A DNA stretch of 64,000 nt from Luminiphilus sp051201685. Lineage in GTDB: Bacteria > Pseudomonadota > Gammaproteobacteria > Pseudomonadales > Halieaceae. The position numbers and the translations under genes are program-made. The stretch covers positions 620,001-684,000 of the forward strand of contig NZ_CP179213.1 in assembly GCF_051201685.1 (NCBI RefSeq), written 5' to 3'. A model generated the notes under the pieces. That model had not been told where the DNA came from. It saw only the letters and a program-made list of their open reading frames with translations, and ran no database searches. This document shows positions 8,289-17,087 of the stretch, in pieces (the stretch's first letter is position 1; every line of letters starts with the position of its first letter).

Positions 8289-11200
8289 ATGCGTCTCGAC
8301 GGTTTTAGATACAGTGTTTTTGCGCTTCTTTATTTGTTTGTCGTTGTACTGTTTGGAACTGCGTCTGCCGACGTAGTAGCAAGTAGCACCAAGGTCGGGA
8401 CTATCGAGCCGAGTATTTTTCCCTCGGAACCACCGCCTGCCAATACGCGGTTCACACTATCGGCGAAGTTTATTTCGGCTAGTGGTTCAGGTGGTCAGCC
8501 TTGCGATATAAGTGGTGTGACGGCAACGATTAACAACGTCACGCGTTCAAGTAGTCCGGCCAAGGGAACCCTGCACACGGGAAATGGTAAAAACAGCGGC
8601 ACTGACTCTACCCGTTTTAACTTTGACTTTAGTGGATTTCCTGAAAATACAGTCCTCACGCCTACGTTTAACTATACTGCGCGCAGCCGTAATGGTTCAG
8701 ACTGTGGCTGCAGCCCAAAAAGTTGTCTGGTCGACCCAACGCCTTTTCCTCCTGTTCCGCCATCACCCAAACCCAATCTGATCATAGAGAAAACCCTGAG
8801 TTCCTCAGCGCAGGTTGTTCCGGGTGATGATGTTGTCTATGTCATAAAAATCACTAATAAAGGTAACGGAAACGCCAGCAATATATCCGTAGAAGACACT
8901 TTAAATACGAATCTTCTTTACCGTGGCTCTACCCGCCAACCGGTCTCAGCACCACCTGCGGGAACCTCCGGGACGGTTAGATGGTCGATTCCTTCTCTAG
9001 CGGCCAATGGCGGTTCAGTTGACTTTCAGCTTACAGCTGAGGTGGAAGCGGCTGCGCCCGCTGGAACTATCGGCAATACAACGAGCGCAACGGTCGATAG
9101 CGTACTCACGAATAGCAATACGGTTACGGTTAACGTTAACAAGACACCGAACCTGTTTCTGCGCAAAACCATTAATGGTGACAGCAGCCAGCGGGAGACT
9201 CTGCCGGCGGGCAGTACGCTGACTTACTTCTTTACCTATCAAAATCTAGGGTCAGGTGATGCCACTGATGTTGTGGTCACCGACGTATTGGATTTGCAGC
9301 TTACAGGCACCCCAACTTTGACCCCCCCAGGAAGCTGGAATGCCAGCACCCGCGCTATCAGCTGGGACGTTGGAACGGTGGCGGTAAATTCGGCACCACA
9401 AACTCTTACGGTCAGTATGCAGATCGACCCCACGGCATCGACGTTGTTTAACAACATTGCCACCGTAAATTGGAATGGCGGTACAAAAGACAGCAACATT
9501 GCCACGGTAGACCTAATTGCCGAGCCTTTCTTTGAGTTGACCAAGGCGGTCGACAAGGCCAACGCAGGTCCGGGTGATGAGCTGACCTACACGATCAACT
9601 ACGAGAACTCGGGCAGCGCAGCGGGCGTTAATACGGTGGTGAAGGACACGATCCCGGCGGGTTTGACCCCGGTGGTGGGCACGTATCCGGGCGCGACCTA
9701 TGTGCCGGGTGCAACGGCTTTTGATCCCGATACCCTGACCTGGTCGCTGGGCACTGTGCCGGCGTCGGCGACGGGATCGCTGACCTACAAGGTGACTGTT
9801 GATGCGGGCACACCGGCAGGCAGTCTGGTGAACCTGGCGGCGATGACCGCGGACAATGTGTTTGGTTCAGTGGTGGCGACGGCAAACACGGCGATCAACA
9901 TTGCGGGAGTCATTGATCTTGTGGTGTCCAAGACGCTGCAGTCGGGCACAGCTCAGTATGTGGGCGACGGCGACTCGATTGCCTACGACCTGAGTATCAC
10001 CAACAACGGCAATGCGGTGGCATCGAACGTACTGTTGGTGGACCCCCTGCCCAAGGGCACGGCACTGGATACGGCCCGCTCGCCGGGCTGGAGTGTGGTG
10101 GGTAATAACCTGGAGCTTTCGTTACCGGATATTGCGGGGCAATCAAGCTCGGCGACGTATCCTTTGGTGCTGACGGTTGACGGCTCTCAGCTGACCGACG
10201 GTGATTTGATCTCCAACCAAGCGACGGGTTCGGGTACCGATCCGGGTGGTCAGATAGACAGTGCGGTGAGCAGTTTGGTGTCGGTGACCTACAACGCCCC
10301 GGCGACGGTAAGCTTGGAGAAGCGGGCGATCCCGTTGGAGAGCGTGCCGCAGTTCCCGGGCGACGAGATCAACTACACGATTGAGGCGACCCTGGAGACG
10401 GCCACGGGCGTGAGTGACCTGTCGTTTAAGGATGTTTTACCGTCTGACCTTGAGTACATCAGTGCGTTTCCCCCGCCCGACAAGGTGACGCCTCTGGCGG
10501 ACGGGAGGACCACGGTGGAATGGCCGGTTGAGGCGCTTACGTCGGGCAGCAAGCAGGTCTCGATCAAGGCCAAGGTGCGCTCGACCGCAGCGCTCGGTCA
10601 GCAACTCATCAATATTGCCGGTATCACCTACGGTGTGGCGGGTGGAAGCAAAATCGACGTAACCCGCCATGTGGTCTCAGAAGCGGCGGTCCTGATCACG
10701 AAGGGGGTATCTTCGGGACAGCAGCAGATTGTGCCGGGAGAGGAGCTGGACTACACGATCACGTACAGCAACACGGGACAGGTAACGCTGACCGGCGTGA
10801 CGGTGACGGATGCGCTGCCGGCTAACACGACGGTGAAGACGAGCAGTCCGGTGGCGAGCAGCCCGTCTGCGGGCGTGTTGTCGTGGTCCCTAGGTGACTT
10901 AGCACCGGGGCAGTCACAGACCCTGTTGGTTAAGCTGGATACCTCAGGTGTCTCGGTGGGCGATAACCTGAAGAACTCGGTGACGATCCAGACCAATGAG
11001 GCGCAACCCCAGAGTGCCTCGGTTGAGACCTTGGTGCGTAACACCCCATCGCTGTCGCTGGACAAGGTGGTCGACAAGTCGACGACGCACCCCGGCGAGA
11101 CGGTCACGTTCACGCTGAGTTATGAGAATGCCGGCGCGGGTACGGCCCTGAATGCGGTACTGACCGATACGTTGCCGGCTGAGCTTGAGTTTGTCAGTGC

Positions 11201-14200
11201 CTCGGATGGCCAGGTGCCGGATCCGGTGACGGGAGTTATTAGCTGGAACCTAGGTGATATTGCCGGAGGTTCTGCTTCGGCTAAGAAGACGGTGACGGCG
11301 AAGGTGGCTGCGGGCAGTTATGTGCCGTCGGTCAAGGTGGTTAACAGTGCAGCCCTGACCTCTGATACAGACTTTGATGGTGCGACGGCCGAGGTGGTGA
11401 TCACCGAGCAGCCGGCGTTCACGATCACCAAGGCTGTTGCGGGTGGTTCGACGCCAACGCTGAACCATGCGGCTCCCGGGGATACGGTGCATTACACCCT
11501 AGAGATCAGCAAGACTGGTGGTGCGGCAACGGATGTTCTGATTGCCGATATCGTACCGGGTCAGGTGAGTTACGAGGACGGTAGTGCGACGTTCCCGATT
11601 GACAATACGCTCAGTGATTTGAGTAGTGGTTTGCTGGTTTGGAACGTGGGTTCTGTGGCTGAGGGTAACCAGACGCTGTCGTTGGCCTTTAACGCGGTAC
11701 TGGATCCGGTCATCGCAAACGGCACGACCCTTGAGAACGCATCCGGTGTGGAGTCACTGGAACAAAGTCTGGTCATCAGTAATCAGGTCACGACGATTGT
11801 CGACAGCAAGCCGGTATTGGTGGTGACCAAGCAGTCGAGTGATGCTTATATCTTCTCGCCCCCGACGGGCTCGGGGGAAGTGCCGGGTACGGTGACTTTT
11901 AGCATTGATGTTGAGAACTTAGGGGACTCGATTGCTGAGGGCGTTGTGGTTGGCGATACCCTACCGGCGGGTCTGGTGATTGATCCGGCTAGCACCTCGG
12001 GAGTGGTGACGGGCAATACGGTTGAGTGGTCGGTGGGTGATCTGGAGCCGGGTCGCGTGGTGACCTTGCAGGTATCCGCAGAGGCGGCGGAAGGACTGGC
12101 GGGTAATACGACGTTGGTCAATAAGGCGTTGGCGAGTACGACGACAGCGGGCGTGGGTGGTGTGCCGTCCAATGAGGTCACGGTCACGGTCGTGGGTGAA
12201 GCGGTGTTTACCCTCACGAAGACCGCTTCAGCTGTGGCGGTTAAGCCGGGTGAGTCGTTTACCTATACCCTGGAATACAAGAATGTGGGTACGGATGACA
12301 GTGGTCTGATCACCCTTGAAGATACGCTGCCTCCGGATGTGACCTTTATCAGTGCGACAGACGGTGGTGCAACGACAGCACCGTCGTCACCCTTGGCGTC
12401 ACCGGGCGTGGTGAGGTGGGTTGATCTGCCGGCGCTGTCTCCCGGCCAGGTTGCGACGTTGCAGATTGCGGTTGAGGTTGGTGCGGTGGTAGCCAACGGC
12501 ACTTCGCTGCCCAACACGGCGACGCTGTACGAGACGGCGACGCCGGCGAAGTCGGTGCAGGCGCAGTTTGTGGGTCAGGTGCCTACGGTATCCAGTGCGC
12601 CGTTGCTGACGATCAGCAAGACTGTCGACAGCGGTCCTACGGTACCGGCGGGTGAGCTGGTCACCTTTAATATTAATTACCAGAATGTGGGCAGCGATGC
12701 GGCAACGAACCCGAAGCTACGGGACGTTTTACCGGCGGGTCTGACCCTTGAGTCGGCGACGGGTAATCCGACTATCTCGGGTAATGTGATTACCTGGCAG
12801 ACGACGTCGCTGCCCGCGAAGCAATCGGGCGATCTCAAGGTGGTTGCCCGAGCAGGTAGCGGCATTACGGACGGCACGCCCCTGACCAACAGTGCCAGCA
12901 TGACGTCGGTAGAGACGCCTAATCCGGTGAGCAGTTCGGCGACGGTAAAGGTACTGAACGCTTCGCTGGGAATAACAAAGTCCGTAGATAAGGCGACGGC
13001 GAACTCGGGTGTATCGGCGACGTCGACATTGGGTGACGTGCTGACCTACACGATTGGCTTTGAGAACACGGGGTCGATAGATGCGACGGGTGTGACGGTT
13101 GTGGACACGTTGCCACAGAACGTGACGCTGGTGGGTGCTACGCCTGCGGCGACGACCGACACGGGGGGGCAGCTGACTTGGTCGATTGGTGATTTACAGG
13201 CCAATGATAGCGGCTCGATCAGTTTGCAGTTGCGCGTGGGTGATGATCTACGTGATGGCACTCAGCTGGTGAATGCGGCGGGTCTGACGTCGACCAACGC
13301 GGGCTCGGCATCGGCACCTCCGGTGGTTACCACGGTGGTGAGTAGTGCGGTGTTAAGCATTGAGAAGACCAGTGCGGTGAGCCAGGTCAATCCCGGTCAG
13401 GAGTTCTCCTACGAGATAGCGGTCTCCAATACGGGTTCTGATGTGGCGGAGGGCGTTGTGATTACTGACGTGTTGCCTGCGGAGGTCAGTGTTGTTGATG
13501 TGACCGCCAATGGTGTGGTCAGTGGAGACACGGTGACGTGGGCGATTGGTGCGATGGCCCCGAATACGACGACCAGCGTTCAGGTAAAAGTGGTGGTTGC
13601 TGATGTCGTCAATGAGGGCACGGTGTTGTTGAACACGACCTCGGCGACGGGTACTCAGCCCGGTGGTGCGCCGTTGCCTACGGTGGGTGATGCGTTGCAG
13701 ACCCCGGTGTCGAGTGCGCCTGATCTGGTATTGCAGTACACGGTTGATAAGGCGATTGCGAGTCCGGGTGAGCGGCTGACTTACAACTTGCGGGTGCGCA
13801 ATGCCGGTAATGCCAATGCAACTGATGCGGTGATTGCTGCGACGTTACCCCCTAATACAACCTCGAGAACGATAAGTGGATCAGGCCAGTTTGAGCCTAA
13901 TAAGGCCGTTTGGACGGCACCCTCACTAGCACCGGGCGGGTTCATTGACCTGCAGTTTACGGCGGACCTGAGTCCCACCGTTGCGAACGGCACCAAGGAG
14001 CCCTCTATTAGTGCTTTAGCCGCTTCCAACGCGGCGCCTCGGGTTGCCACTGTGGTAACGCAGGTAGTTGCACAGCCATTGCTGAGCGTGGCGAAGTCTG
14101 GCCCGAATAGTGTTGAAGCGGGTACGACGATTGATTACCAGCTGAGTTACGGCAACGGTGGTAACGCGGCAGCGGCAGATATGGTGATAGAGGATACGTT

Positions 14201-14924
14201 ACCGCCGGGTACGACCTTTGTGTCGGCGAGTGATGGTGGTGCGGAGACGGCACCGGGCTCGGGCATAGTGCGCTGGAGCCTGGGCACGTTGGCGGTTGGT
14301 GCGTCGGGCACGGTAGACCTCCGCGTGCAGGCGACGGAGTTGCCGGACAATACGCAGCTGGTCAATCAAACGTCTTTGACGAGTACCACGGTGCGAGGGG
14401 CGGTCACGGACACGGCCACAACGGTGGTACGCAGCCATACCGAGCTGGATGTCACGATTGTGGCGGCCACTGATCCGATCAAGGTGGGTGAGCGTCAGGT
14501 GCTGACGGTGACCTGGGCCAACAACGGCAATCAGGATACGACCAATGTGGTGGTGCAGGCGACAGTGCCGGCGGATACGACCTTCGATGTGGCCGGGTCT
14601 GGGGGTGCGTTCGCGGGTAATGAAGTGACTTGGACTTTGGGCAATCTGGCGGCAGGTGCACAGGGTCAGGCGACCTTCGAGGTGGTGGTTGCTGCTACCG
14701 CTCAGGATGGTGAGCAGCTCAAGAGTGTGGCTGACATCACAGCGACGGACGGTTTACCTGATACCGATGAGACGGTTTTCATAGTTGATGACGACTCGAG
14801 TTGGCCATCACTCCCTGTGATAGTGCCTGTGCCGGTGGCACCCGATAAGCTCTGGTTGGCACTGGCATCGCTAATGTTTTTACTAGGGTTGTACCGACTG
14901 CACGGAGGGTTGCGTCGGACTTAA
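8289..14924 (+). CDS. Giant secreted DUF11-repeat protein (2211 residues)
   Basis: Predicted exported surface protein of unknown role. Residues 1-27 form a signal peptide (hydrophobic core, cleavage after TASA). A unique domain follows (28-150) with all four cysteines I can find (72, 139, 141, 146), then a Pro-rich linker (151-162). From residue 163 come about sixteen DUF11/conserved-repeat domains of 110-135 residues. Each opens with a strand such as LxIxKT and carries the pattern GDxVTYTIxYxNxGxxxATxVxVxDxLPAxxTxxS, followed by xWxLGxLxxG. The C-terminus has a Pro-rich spacer, one hydrophobic helix (LWLALASLMFLLGLY) and a basic tail (HGGLRRT), like a membrane-anchoring or sorting signal. 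RBS CGGAG precedes the ATG. Adhesin or stalk-like roles are inferences from the architecture. The gene sits alone between the tuf terminator and a convergent TM2 gene. Confidence 0.9.
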   Translation: MRLDGFRYSVFALLYLFVVVLFGTASADVVASSTKVGTIEPSIFPSEPPPANTRFTLSAKFISASGSGGQPCDISGVTATINNVTRSSSPAKGTLHTGNGKNSGTDSTRFNFDFSGFPENTVLTPTFNYTARSRNGSDCGCSPKSCLVDPTPFPPVPPSPKPNLIIEKTLSSSAQVVPGDDVVYVIKITNKGNGNASNISVEDTLNTNLLYRGSTRQPVSAPPAGTSGTVRWSIPSLAANGGSVDFQLTAEVEAAAPAGTIGNTTSATVDSVLTNSNTVTVNVNKTPNLFLRKTINGDSSQRETLPAGSTLTYFFTYQNLGSGDATDVVVTDVLDLQLTGTPTLTPPGSWNASTRAISWDVGTVAVNSAPQTLTVSMQIDPTASTLFNNIATVNWNGGTKDSNIATVDLIAEPFFELTKAVDKANAGPGDELTYTINYENSGSAAGVNTVVKDTIPAGLTPVVGTYPGATYVPGATAFDPDTLTWSLGTVPASATGSLTYKVTVDAGTPAGSLVNLAAMTADNVFGSVVATANTAINIAGVIDLVVSKTLQSGTAQYVGDGDSIAYDLSITNNGNAVASNVLLVDPLPKGTALDTARSPGWSVVGNNLELSLPDIAGQSSSATYPLVLTVDGSQLTDGDLISNQATGSGTDPGGQIDSAVSSLVSVTYNAPATVSLEKRAIPLESVPQFPGDEINYTIEATLETATGVSDLSFKDVLPSDLEYISAFPPPDKVTPLADGRTTVEWPVEALTSGSKQVSIKAKVRSTAALGQQLINIAGITYGVAGGSKIDVTRHVVSEAAVLITKGVSSGQQQIVPGEELDYTITYSNTGQVTLTGVTVTDALPANTTVKTSSPVASSPSAGVLSWSLGDLAPGQSQTLLVKLDTSGVSVGDNLKNSVTIQTNEAQPQSASVETLVRNTPSLSLDKVVDKSTTHPGETVTFTLSYENAGAGTALNAVLTDTLPAELEFVSASDGQVPDPVTGVISWNLGDIAGGSASAKKTVTAKVAAGSYVPSVKVVNSAALTSDTDFDGATAEVVITEQPAFTITKAVAGGSTPTLNHAAPGDTVHYTLEISKTGGAATDVLIADIVPGQVSYEDGSATFPIDNTLSDLSSGLLVWNVGSVAEGNQTLSLAFNAVLDPVIANGTTLENASGVESLEQSLVISNQVTTIVDSKPVLVVTKQSSDAYIFSPPTGSGEVPGTVTFSIDVENLGDSIAEGVVVGDTLPAGLVIDPASTSGVVTGNTVEWSVGDLEPGRVVTLQVSAEAAEGLAGNTTLVNKALASTTTAGVGGVPSNEVTVTVVGEAVFTLTKTASAVAVKPGESFTYTLEYKNVGTDDSGLITLEDTLPPDVTFISATDGGATTAPSSPLASPGVVRWVDLPALSPGQVATLQIAVEVGAVVANGTSLPNTATLYETATPAKSVQAQFVGQVPTVSSAPLLTISKTVDSGPTVPAGELVTFNINYQNVGSDAATNPKLRDVLPAGLTLESATGNPTISGNVITWQTTSLPAKQSGDLKVVARAGSGITDGTPLTNSASMTSVETPNPVSSSATVKVLNASLGITKSVDKATANSGVSATSTLGDVLTYTIGFENTGSIDATGVTVVDTLPQNVTLVGATPAATTDTGGQLTWSIGDLQANDSGSISLQLRVGDDLRDGTQLVNAAGLTSTNAGSASAPPVVTTVVSSAVLSIEKTSAVSQVNPGQEFSYEIAVSNTGSDVAEGVVITDVLPAEVSVVDVTANGVVSGDTVTWAIGAMAPNTTTSVQVKVVVADVVNEGTVLLNTTSATGTQPGGAPLPTVGDALQTPVSSAPDLVLQYTVDKAIASPGERLTYNLRVRNAGNANATDAVIAATLPPNTTSRTISGSGQFEPNKAVWTAPSLAPGGFIDLQFTADLSPTVANGTKEPSISALAASNAAPRVATVVTQVVAQPLLSVAKSGPNSVEAGTTIDYQLSYGNGGNAAAADMVIEDTLPPGTTFVSASDGGAETAPGSGIVRWSLGTLAVGASGTVDLRVQATELPDNTQLVNQTSLTSTTVRGAVTDTATTVVRSHTELDVTIVAATDPIKVGERQVLTVTWANNGNQDTTNVVVQATVPADTTFDVAGSGGAFAGNEVTWTLGNLAAGAQGQATFEVVVAATAQDGEQLKSVADITATDGLPDTDETVFIVDDDSSWPSLPVIVPVPVAPDKLWLALASLMFLLGLYRLHGGLRRT
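8775..14780 (+). repeat. Tandem DUF11 domain array (about 16 units)
   Basis: About sixteen diverged in-frame repeats of roughly 330-400 bases each encode the DUF11 domains. Units are recognised at protein level by the opening LxIxKT-like strand and the DTLPA and WxLGxL motifs. At DNA level they share only short blocks such as CTACACGAT, so they are old or diversified duplications and not recent perfect copies. Confidence 0.85.
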
Positions 14925-15001
14925 GGCTCATCCTGATTCAGGGCATGTCCTCTTTGGTGCCGAGACGAGAGCTCTGTTGGGCGGGTGAAGGTCTGGAATC
15001 T

Positions 15002-15023
15002 AAAAAAAGGGCCTTGAGGGCCC
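15002..15023 (-). terminator. Intrinsic terminator for the TM2 gene (minus strand)
   Basis: Read on the minus strand, GGGCC-CTCAA-GGCCC is followed by seven Ts. It lies about 145 bases beyond the TM2 gene stop. There is no T-run in the plus direction, so it does not serve the DUF11 gene equally well. Confidence 0.65.
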
Positions 15024-15168
15024 GTTGGGCCACACCTGCGCATCAGCGCAACCCGTGATCTAGATGCAAAGCGGTTTTTCAGTGTTTGTTCCGGTTGTGG
15101 GCGAAGTTTAGTCTGCTTTGGTCAGCAAGCAGGTTGGGGCCAGCTTGTCCTAAGGGGCGTTATCTCTA

Positions 15169-15576
15169 CTACTCAGGCGTGTTGTTGGCCTGTGCGATCT
15201 GCTCATTGAGCGTAAAGAGGTCGTAAATTATTCCCAGCCCAAACACACCCACCGTGAATAAGTATAAAAAGCCGCTGAGTATTTTCCCTTGGTAAAAACG
15301 GTGGGCTCCGAAAATACCCAAAAGCACTAGCAGGACCCAGGCTAAGTTGTAGTCTGTGGTTTTGGCGGGATACCGTTCGGAGGCATCCTCGACCATTGCA
15401 GGAATGAGAAAGAGGTCTACTAGCCAGCCCACCAGCAATAGGCCCATTGTTAGGGCCCAAATGGCGCCACTGATGGGCCGTCCGAGATAAAATCGATGCA
15501 AGCCAATAAAGCCAAAAATCCAGAAGAGGTAGGCTAATAACGTACTGCGGTCACCGAGGGCGGGTTGGCGCTGCAT
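15169..15576 (-). CDS. TM2 domain-containing membrane protein (two TM2 units)
   Basis: Small inner-membrane protein of 135 residues with two copies of the TM2 pattern. One is LAYLFWIFGFIGLHRFYLGRPISG followed by a hydrophobic helix and VDLFLIP. The other is WVLLVLLGIFGAHRFYQGKILSG followed by a helix and YDLFTLNEQI. This gives four predicted transmembrane segments with the GxHRFYxG turn between the helices of each pair. The start at 15576 was chosen because AAGGAG lies 10 bases upstream; an in-frame ATG at 15699 would add 41 unlikely residues. TM2 proteins have no settled biochemical function. It is convergent with the DUF11 gene and unlinked in transcription from rpsJ. Confidence 0.85.
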   Translation of the reverse strand: MQRQPALGDRSTLLAYLFWIFGFIGLHRFYLGRPISGAIWALTMGLLLVGWLVDLFLIPAMVEDASERYPAKTTDYNLAWVLLVLLGIFGAHRFYQGKILSGFLYLFTVGVFGLGIIYDLFTLNEQIAQANNTPE

Positions 15577-15936
15577 GACGGTCAGGCTCCTTAGTGTTGA
15601 TGTGGCCCTTAGCTTTGCGGGCGGGTTCAGTGTGGCTGAAAGCAGAATTGGGGTCTCGTTTAGGCCCATTAGGCGGTAATGTACTCCAATCCCGAACAAA
15701 GTGCCTTGCGCCCTGTCAGCGGTGAGTCGACTATTTTAACGATATAGGATCCTCTGCTAACGCTTTTGGGTTGCCGTTTTGGGTTCTCATGCTGCTTAGG
15801 CACGAGCTGCTAGTGATACCGGTACCAAAAGCGGTGACTTGGGGAGTTAATTTCGGATCAGCGATACCGTATTGATCCGCGTTTTGTGACTTAATGCCCA
15901 TCTGGGTGTTCCTTCCCTCCGAAGGCAACATCGGAG
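15577..15936. other. Non-coding gap between the TM2 gene and the S10 promoter
   Basis: About 360 bases without a convincing gene. It holds a candidate minus-strand promoter for the TM2 gene (15733-15760) and a short CCTTC/GAAGG inverted repeat near 15911-15925. Short open frames here lack an RBS and resemble no family I recognise. Confidence 0.6.
15733..15760 (-). promoter_or_regulatory. Candidate promoter of the TM2 gene
   Basis: On the minus strand TTAGCA, a 16-base spacer and TAAAAT, about 155 bases before the TM2 start. The -35 is only a partial match, so this is a moderate prediction. Confidence 0.35.
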
Positions 15937-15965
15937 TTGACAGCTGCCTATCCCAGCCCTATAGT
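15937..15965 (+). promoter_or_regulatory. S10 operon promoter (near-consensus sigma-70)
   Basis: TTGACA (15937-15942), a 17-base spacer and TATAGT (15960-15965). Transcription would start near 15972 and give a leader of only about 50 bases before rpsJ. This is the best promoter match in the window and drives the S10-spc-alpha gene run. Confidence 0.85.
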
Positions 15966-15983
15966 TCGCCCTCTTTTTTTCGG

Positions 15984-16000
15984 CACCTCCATGCGAGGTG
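15984..16000 (+). promoter_or_regulatory. Leader hairpin immediately before rpsJ
   Basis: CACCTC-CATGC-GAGGTG, followed five bases later by CTTTTT and then the GGAG ribosome binding site of rpsJ. It may regulate translation or act as an attenuator in the very short S10 leader. The long L4-responsive leader of E. coli would not fit in 50 bases. Confidence 0.4.
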
Positions 16001-16021
16001 GCGGCTTTTTGGAGTTGTATT

Positions 16022-16333
16022 GTGCAGAACCAACGTATACGTATCCGCCTCAAGGCATTCGATCACAAGCTGATTGACACCTCGACTCAGGAAATCGTTG
16101 AGACCGCCCGTCGCACGGGTGCTCAGGTCCGAGGTCCTATTCCTTTACCGACAAAGAAAGAGAAGTTCACTATTTTGACTTCTCCTCACGTCAACAAGGA
16201 CGCCAGAGACCAATACGAAATTCGTACACATAAGCGACTCCTTGACATCGTCGAGCCTACAGAGAAGACCGTAGACGCGTTGATGAAGCTTGACCTTGCG
16301 GCTGGTGTAGAAGTTCAGATCAGCCTAGGTTAA
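16022..16333 (+). CDS. rpsJ: 30S ribosomal protein S10
   Basis: 30S head protein that also forms the NusB-S10 antitermination module. 103 residues from the GTG at 16022, exactly the E. coli length, with the conserved N-terminus QNQRIRIRLKAFDH. GGAG about 8 bases upstream supports this start over an upstream ATG at 15998. First gene of the S10 operon. Confidence 0.97.
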   Translation: MQNQRIRIRLKAFDHKLIDTSTQEIVETARRTGAQVRGPIPLPTKKEKFTILTSPHVNKDARDQYEIRTHKRLLDIVEPTEKTVDALMKLDLAAGVEVQISLG

Positions 16334-16440
16334 GTACAATTTAGCAAGACCTGCTCGGCTTGACCGGGCGTGTAACGTCTAGCGGAATGATCTGTTAGGC
16401 GGCCATAGAGGGTATAGCCCCGTACACTGTGAGGTTTAAC

Positions 16441-17076
16441 ATGACTATTGGCATAGTCGGCCGTAAGTCGGGAATGACGCGAGTCTTCACCGATGAGGGC
16501 GTATCAGTACCAGTGACCGTAGTGGAAGTGCTTCCAAACCGCGTTACTCAGATCAAAGAGCTCGAAACCGACGGTTATCGAGCAATTCAGGTAACAACGG
16601 GCGACCGCAAAGCCTCGAAAGTAAGCAAGCCAGCCGCTGGGCATTACGCCAAAGCCGGTACTGCTGCTGGAGACGGTCTTTGGGAATTCCGACTTGAAGG
16701 TTCAGAAGAGGCTTTCGAGGTTGGATCGGAGTTAACCGTTGAGCGATTTGAGCAAGGTCAGATAGTTGACGTGGCAGGCCGTTCTAAAGGCAAGGGCTTC
16801 CAGGGTGCGGTTAAGCGCTGGAACTTTAGCATGCAGGACGCGACTCACGGCAACTCGCTGTCGCACAGAGCACCGGGTTCTATCGGTCAGTGTCAAACGC
16901 CAGGTCGTGTCTTCAAAGGCAAGAAAATGGCAGGGCACATGGGCGCAGAGCGTGTGACTACGCAGGGTCTAGAGGTTGTTCGGGTTGATTCCGAGCGTAA
17001 CCTGTTGCTCATCAAGGGTGCAGTACCGGGTGCGCCGGGCGGTCATGTGATCGTTCGTCCAACGGTTAAAGGATAA
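16441..17076 (+). CDS. rplC: 50S ribosomal protein L3
   Basis: Early-assembly 23S rRNA-binding protein near the peptidyl transferase centre. 211 residues from the ATG at 16441, which has GAGG six bases upstream; a GTG at 16429 is less likely. The motif GFQGAVKRWNF and the loop around QCQTPGRVFKGKKMAGHMG are conserved L3 features. The Gln of the QTPGRV segment is the site methylated by PrmB in relatives. Second gene of the S10 operon. Confidence 0.98.
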   Translation: MTIGIVGRKSGMTRVFTDEGVSVPVTVVEVLPNRVTQIKELETDGYRAIQVTTGDRKASKVSKPAAGHYAKAGTAAGDGLWEFRLEGSEEAFEVGSELTVERFEQGQIVDVAGRSKGKGFQGAVKRWNFSMQDATHGNSLSHRAPGSIGQCQTPGRVFKGKKMAGHMGAERVTTQGLEVVRVDSERNLLLIKGAVPGAPGGHVIVRPTVKG

Positions 17077-17087
17077 GGGGCAGCGCT

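Noticed and set aside
8289..14924. DUF11 gene as an assembly artefact or frameshifted repeat
   Set aside because: The frame is uninterrupted over 2211 codons with a proper signal peptide and C-terminal anchor, and the repeats are diverged, so collapse or frameshift is unlikely.
15731..15931. 66-codon minus-strand ORF before rpsJ
   Set aside because: No RBS, no similarity I recognise, and it lies over the promoter region.
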